From positions 1 to 25,008 of the IMG/VR virus record IMGVR_UViG_3300044237_003108: DNA of 25,008 nt. The stretch is one strand, 5' to 3'. Positions within the stretch are counted from its first letter, which is position 1; each line of letters begins with the position of its first letter. The notes under the pieces were generated by a model. That model searched no databases. It was not told where the DNA came from and saw only the letters and a program-made list of their open reading frames with translations. The stretch is from a virus. The position numbers and the translations under genes are program-made. Shown one piece after another: positions 22,590 to 25,008 of this stretch.

Positions 22590-23090
22590 TTAGTCGTGCA
22601 TGTAGACAAGGAAGCCGGCAATATCATCGCCGTCAGCTATTGCACCGGGGCTTGTTGCCCTGATAACAACACCGTCCTTGCTTTCAAACACTTTGGTGTG
22701 TGCAACCGCATCCAGCCCGGCTAGCGTCGTGAGTTCCTCGAACCCGATCACGCCAGCGTTTTCAACCGAGATGCCATCAATCAAACCATTGTCATCCGCC
22801 ACAACAGCTGAGTTATTTAGGTCTGTGTAGGCATCCCAACCAAGATCAAGCGTTGCCGATGCCGTTGTCCAGTTCACATACATCCAGGACATAGGCAGCA
22901 GCAGCCGAACCCGGCCTGCTGGAATTTTGCAAAGCGCTACGGATGAGCCCGCATCACCCGCACCCGATTGGTCGTGCTCGAAGTACATCCCTCGAATACG
23001 GCCTTTCCAATCGCTCGTCTCGTTATTCACGGCCGGCGTGGTCGTGAATACGTTAGCGTATTGGGTGCTTTCTTGAGTAGTTACAGCCAT
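22590..23090 (-). CDS. Small virion-associated protein, possible capsid decoration protein
   Basis: This 166-residue protein (MAVTTQESTQYANVFTTTPA) is β-rich, with cysteine only at position 54. It lies directly after the major capsid protein, and ATG 23090 has GGGGAG eight bases upstream. Its features are an N-terminal polar arm, a central LPMSWMYVNWTTASATLDLGW and a glycine/alanine-rich acidic end (SPGAIADGDDIAGFLVYM). Proteins of this size and composition at this spot in marine podoviruses are usually virion structural proteins annotated as hypothetical; a head-decoration or head-closure role fits best. I cannot assign a family by motif. Confidence 0.7.
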   Translation of the reverse strand: MAVTTQESTQYANVFTTTPAVNNETSDWKGRIRGMYFEHDQSGAGDAGSSVALCKIPAGRVRLLLPMSWMYVNWTTASATLDLGWDAYTDLNNSAVVADDNGLIDGISVENAGVIGFEELTTLAGLDAVAHTKVFESKDGVVIRATSPGAIADGDDIAGFLVYMHD

Positions 23091-23105
23091 GTCTATCTAC
23101 TCCCC

Positions 23106-24017
23106 TTAAGCGTCATACGTTGGAGAAGCGCCAGGATCACACAAGATAGTGCCAACCCGTTCCTCTTCCATGCGAGTTGCGCCAATGGACATGCAGCAGT
23201 AAACTTGCGTTGCATAACCTTTGTCGTCTCGCTCGGTGACGCGTGTTTTCATGTCCTTGCCGACGGACAGAAGCATTCCTGACTTGGTCCAATACAGAAC
23301 CTTGTCATCGAGGTTGCTGTCTGTACCAATCCGCTCGGTCGGAATAATTGTGAACCCGCCGTACTTAGCAATGTTCCCTTCAACAAGCGGCTTAATGCTG
23401 TTGTAGTCAACATTCGCAACCCGCTCATCTTTCATCAAACTTTCTGCCTGGCGCGCATTGACGACCATGAACATTTCCTCGTCCGGGTCGACACTGTTTT
23501 CAAGCAGTTTGCGTTTCGCGAGAAGCACCTTCGCCACGTTCAAGCCTGTATCAGCTGCGGTAACACCTGGCCAAACCGTTTGGACGCCCACGGTCATACT
23601 CGAATCGTAGTTCGTTTGCGTTGAGCCACTTTCACCCGTGTATGCCGTGCCGTCCGCTGCAGCGATGATCACGTCATCCATTGAGCGGCCCATGGCATAC
23701 ATGGCAGCAGTTGCGTACGGTGAAGCGGGATCAATGAGCATCCGGATGCGATCTTGTTCGTCGATCAGATCCGCCCATTCCCAATCTTCAAGCGAAACGC
23801 GCCTGCGTGCATGTGGGGTGTCCATGCGAGGCGTGTCCGCATGACGTGATGTCCTGCGTTGCGCCTGAGTTGCACCGATTTGTTCATAGAAAGAATTTTT
23901 GCCGACCTGTGTTTCGTTGCGGACGGCGGAGCGCAGTCGAGAGCCTTTTTGTTGAACCAGATGATAGACATTGGCTCTATACTGTTCGACGTGCGCCGTT
24001 GTTACCTGAGTAGACAT
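23106..24017 (-). CDS. Major capsid protein
   Basis: This 303-residue protein has the organisation of podovirus HK97-fold capsids: a helical N-arm (VEQYRANVYHLVQQKGSRLR), a P-loop/E-loop region (NSFYEQIGATQAQRRTSRHA, DTPRMDTPHARRRVSLEDWE), the spine helix region (ADTGLNVAKVLLAKRKLLEN) and C-terminal strands (MFMVVNARQAESLM, FTIIPTERIG). The segment HARRRVSLEDWEWADLIDEQ is a recognisable pattern for phage capsid proteins of this type. AGGAG lies nine bases before ATG 24017. It forms the icosahedral head shell, with the upstream scaffold assembling first. No decoration fusion or cleavage motif is visible. Confidence 0.9.
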   Translation of the reverse strand: MSTQVTTAHVEQYRANVYHLVQQKGSRLRSAVRNETQVGKNSFYEQIGATQAQRRTSRHADTPRMDTPHARRRVSLEDWEWADLIDEQDRIRMLIDPASPYATAAMYAMGRSMDDVIIAAADGTAYTGESGSTQTNYDSSMTVGVQTVWPGVTAADTGLNVAKVLLAKRKLLENSVDPDEEMFMVVNARQAESLMKDERVANVDYNSIKPLVEGNIAKYGGFTIIPTERIGTDSNLDDKVLYWTKSGMLLSVGKDMKTRVTERDDKGYATQVYCCMSIGATRMEEERVGTILCDPGASPTYDA

Positions 24018-24168
24018 GCTACCAAGCTCCTAAACGGTTGTTGTCAAGGGTGAATGCTGGTTACCCGGAGAACCGGACCAGTTACGCTAACGGGCGCTTG
24101 TGTGAGGCTCTCAACCGGACGGTTTCCCGTTACCCGGACCTACAGGCGGCGCGATGTGCTGTACTGGC
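24018..24168. repeat. Intergenic region with four CCGGA motifs and a GC-rich hairpin
   Basis: The 150 bases between the scaffold and capsid genes contain four related + strand motifs (acccggaga, aaccggacca, aaccggacgg, acccggacct) at roughly 24063-24139. ttacccgga is repeated exactly at 24061 and 24130. ACGG-TTTC-CCGT (about 24117-24130) can form a short hairpin with flanking CCGG arms. This is the largest non-coding gap in the late genes, so it could hold a transcription terminator/attenuator or a regulator site limiting scaffold relative to capsid. I see no run of T expected of an intrinsic terminator, so the function is open. Confidence 0.5.
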
Positions 24169-25008
24169 TTACCTGATCACGGGTGCGTTGCCGTACAGCT
24201 GATTATTCATCACTGTGAGTTCTTTAACGCGTCGATCATGCTCCGGATGACTGCTGTCATATAGAGCCGCGCCATATTCTTCACGGAATGATGAAATCTG
24301 ATTTTCAAGATCGGCTGGCGTTGCTTGTTGCGCGTGGCCACCCACGAGCGATGTTTCACCGCCCATATCCTTGCCGATCCGTCCAAAAACTTTAAGCATG
24401 TTGGGATCATTACCGAGCCCGGTTTCATCCAACCGCTTCAAGAATTCTGGTGTTGCATACTGGCGCAAGGCTGATTTTGCCTGTCCTACGAACTGATCAT
24501 AGGCCGGCCCCTGCTCTAGTCTCAACGAGCGCTCGGCCTCTTGCCGTGCATGCTCTTGCGCTTTGACCGAGTCTGCATGCCGTTGCACCATCAATTGATA
24601 ATAGCTTTTGTGCAGCGCCTTGGCTTGGCGATCGTTCAAACCTGCCTGGTGTACTGTTGTTCTAAAATAGTCCTCACCGGCTGTATCGTGTTCCATGCCC
24701 TGGGGCATTTCAATTTGTTCGAATTCGTATGCTGTTGATTCTTCGGGACGTCCGAGCTTTGTATAAACCGCATCCCAATCCTCATCAGTCTTCGGTGCGG
24801 GGATGTTGTCGCCCATCTGCCGTTCAAGGTTAACGTATGAGCTGGCTAGCGCTTCTGTGGTCGAAAATTTCTCCAAAGCCGCTTGACCTTGAAGTTCAAT
24901 TGGAAGGCTCGCGCGCCAATCATCGCCGCTGTACTGCGGTGCCGGCTGCTCCATACCCGGAACGCCGCCAGTCTCAGCCAAACCGGCCTGCACGGCTTCC
25001 TCTGCGTT
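24169..25008 (-). CDS. Scaffolding protein, partial (N-terminus outside window)
   Basis: The frame is open to the right edge, with at least 279 residues in the window; the first in-frame GTG (24993) need not be the start. The protein is acidic and helix-rich (YVNLERQMGDNIPAPKTDED; RHADSVKAQEHARQEAERSL), with a mixed-charge C-terminus (HPEHDRRVKELTVMNN). This is the profile of a podovirus capsid scaffold, which guides capsid assembly and is then removed. The segment GDNIPAPKTDEDWDAVYTKL followed by GRPEESTAYEF is shared by scaffold proteins of many alphaproteobacterial podoviruses. Its position immediately before the major capsid gene supports the role, as in T7 gp9/gp10. Confidence 0.85.
   Translation of the reverse strand, partial: NAEEAVQAGLAETGGVPGMEQPAPQYSGDDWRASLPIELQGQAALEKFSTTEALASSYVNLERQMGDNIPAPKTDEDWDAVYTKLGRPEESTAYEFEQIEMPQGMEHDTAGEDYFRTTVHQAGLNDRQAKALHKSYYQLMVQRHADSVKAQEHARQEAERSLRLEQGPAYDQFVGQAKSALRQYATPEFLKRLDETGLGNDPNMLKVFGRIGKDMGGETSLVGGHAQQATPADLENQISSFREEYGAALYDSSHPEHDRRVKELTVMNNQLYGNAPVIR

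Noticed and set aside
24015-24047. A promoter for the capsid gene based on TTGACA on the - strand near 24042-24047
   Set aside because: The only hexamer at 17-base spacing (TGGTAG) is a poor -10 and would place the transcript start inside the coding region.
1-25008. CRISPR array, insertion sequence or transposase
   Set aside because: No regularly spaced repeats, terminal inverted repeats or DDE motifs were seen on either strand.

Overview
This window is part of a temperate podovirus (short-tailed, T7-like virion architecture), probably infecting an alphaproteobacterium. The evidence is the late-gene order (scaffold, capsid, gatekeeper, nozzle, internal core proteins, tail fibres, lysis), a tyrosine integrase next to a tRNA-derived attachment site, and small early genes of types seen in alphaproteobacterial and marine phages. 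The host assignment is inference, because no host gene is visible. Nothing here looks like a T7-type RNA polymerase, but the replication and terminase genes lie outside the window.

Layout. Bases 1-2675 (+ strand) are an early/integration block: the C-terminal part of a RecT-like annealing protein, a small phage protein, a 46-aa ORF, a zinc-ribbon ORF, an HNH nuclease, an excisionase-like DNA-binding protein and the integrase. These are tightly packed or overlapping. Bases 2708-2753 hold the 3' part of a tRNA with anticodon CAT, from anticodon loop to CCA, without its 5' half. It is flanked by two perfect 19-bp direct repeats and is best read as attP with integrase arm sites.

From 2710 to the right edge almost everything is on the - strand and is read right to left as a late operon: scaffold (24169-25008, partial), major capsid protein, a small virion protein, gatekeeper (gp11-like), nozzle (gp12-like), a gp14-like internal protein, a 1028-residue ejection protein with two cell-wall hydrolase domains, a 1361-residue internal protein, two tail fibres, a fibre chaperone-like protein, a coiled-coil protein and a membrane protein. 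Then come a membrane-tethered endolysin, an overlapping spanin pair, a holin candidate and a run of tiny genes ending at attP. Most late junctions share one base between stop and start (TAATG or TGATG) or overlap as ATGA, so translation is probably coupled along the operon.

The one clear break in the late operon is a + strand two-helix membrane protein gene (18717-18938) between the gp14-like gene and the ejection protein. It behaves like a moron (an added, independently oriented gene) and is the best candidate for an undescribed function. Because attP sits between int and the late genes, with phage genes on both sides and no split tRNA ends, the sequence represents a free or circular phage genome (or a tandem arrangement), not a simple single prophage.
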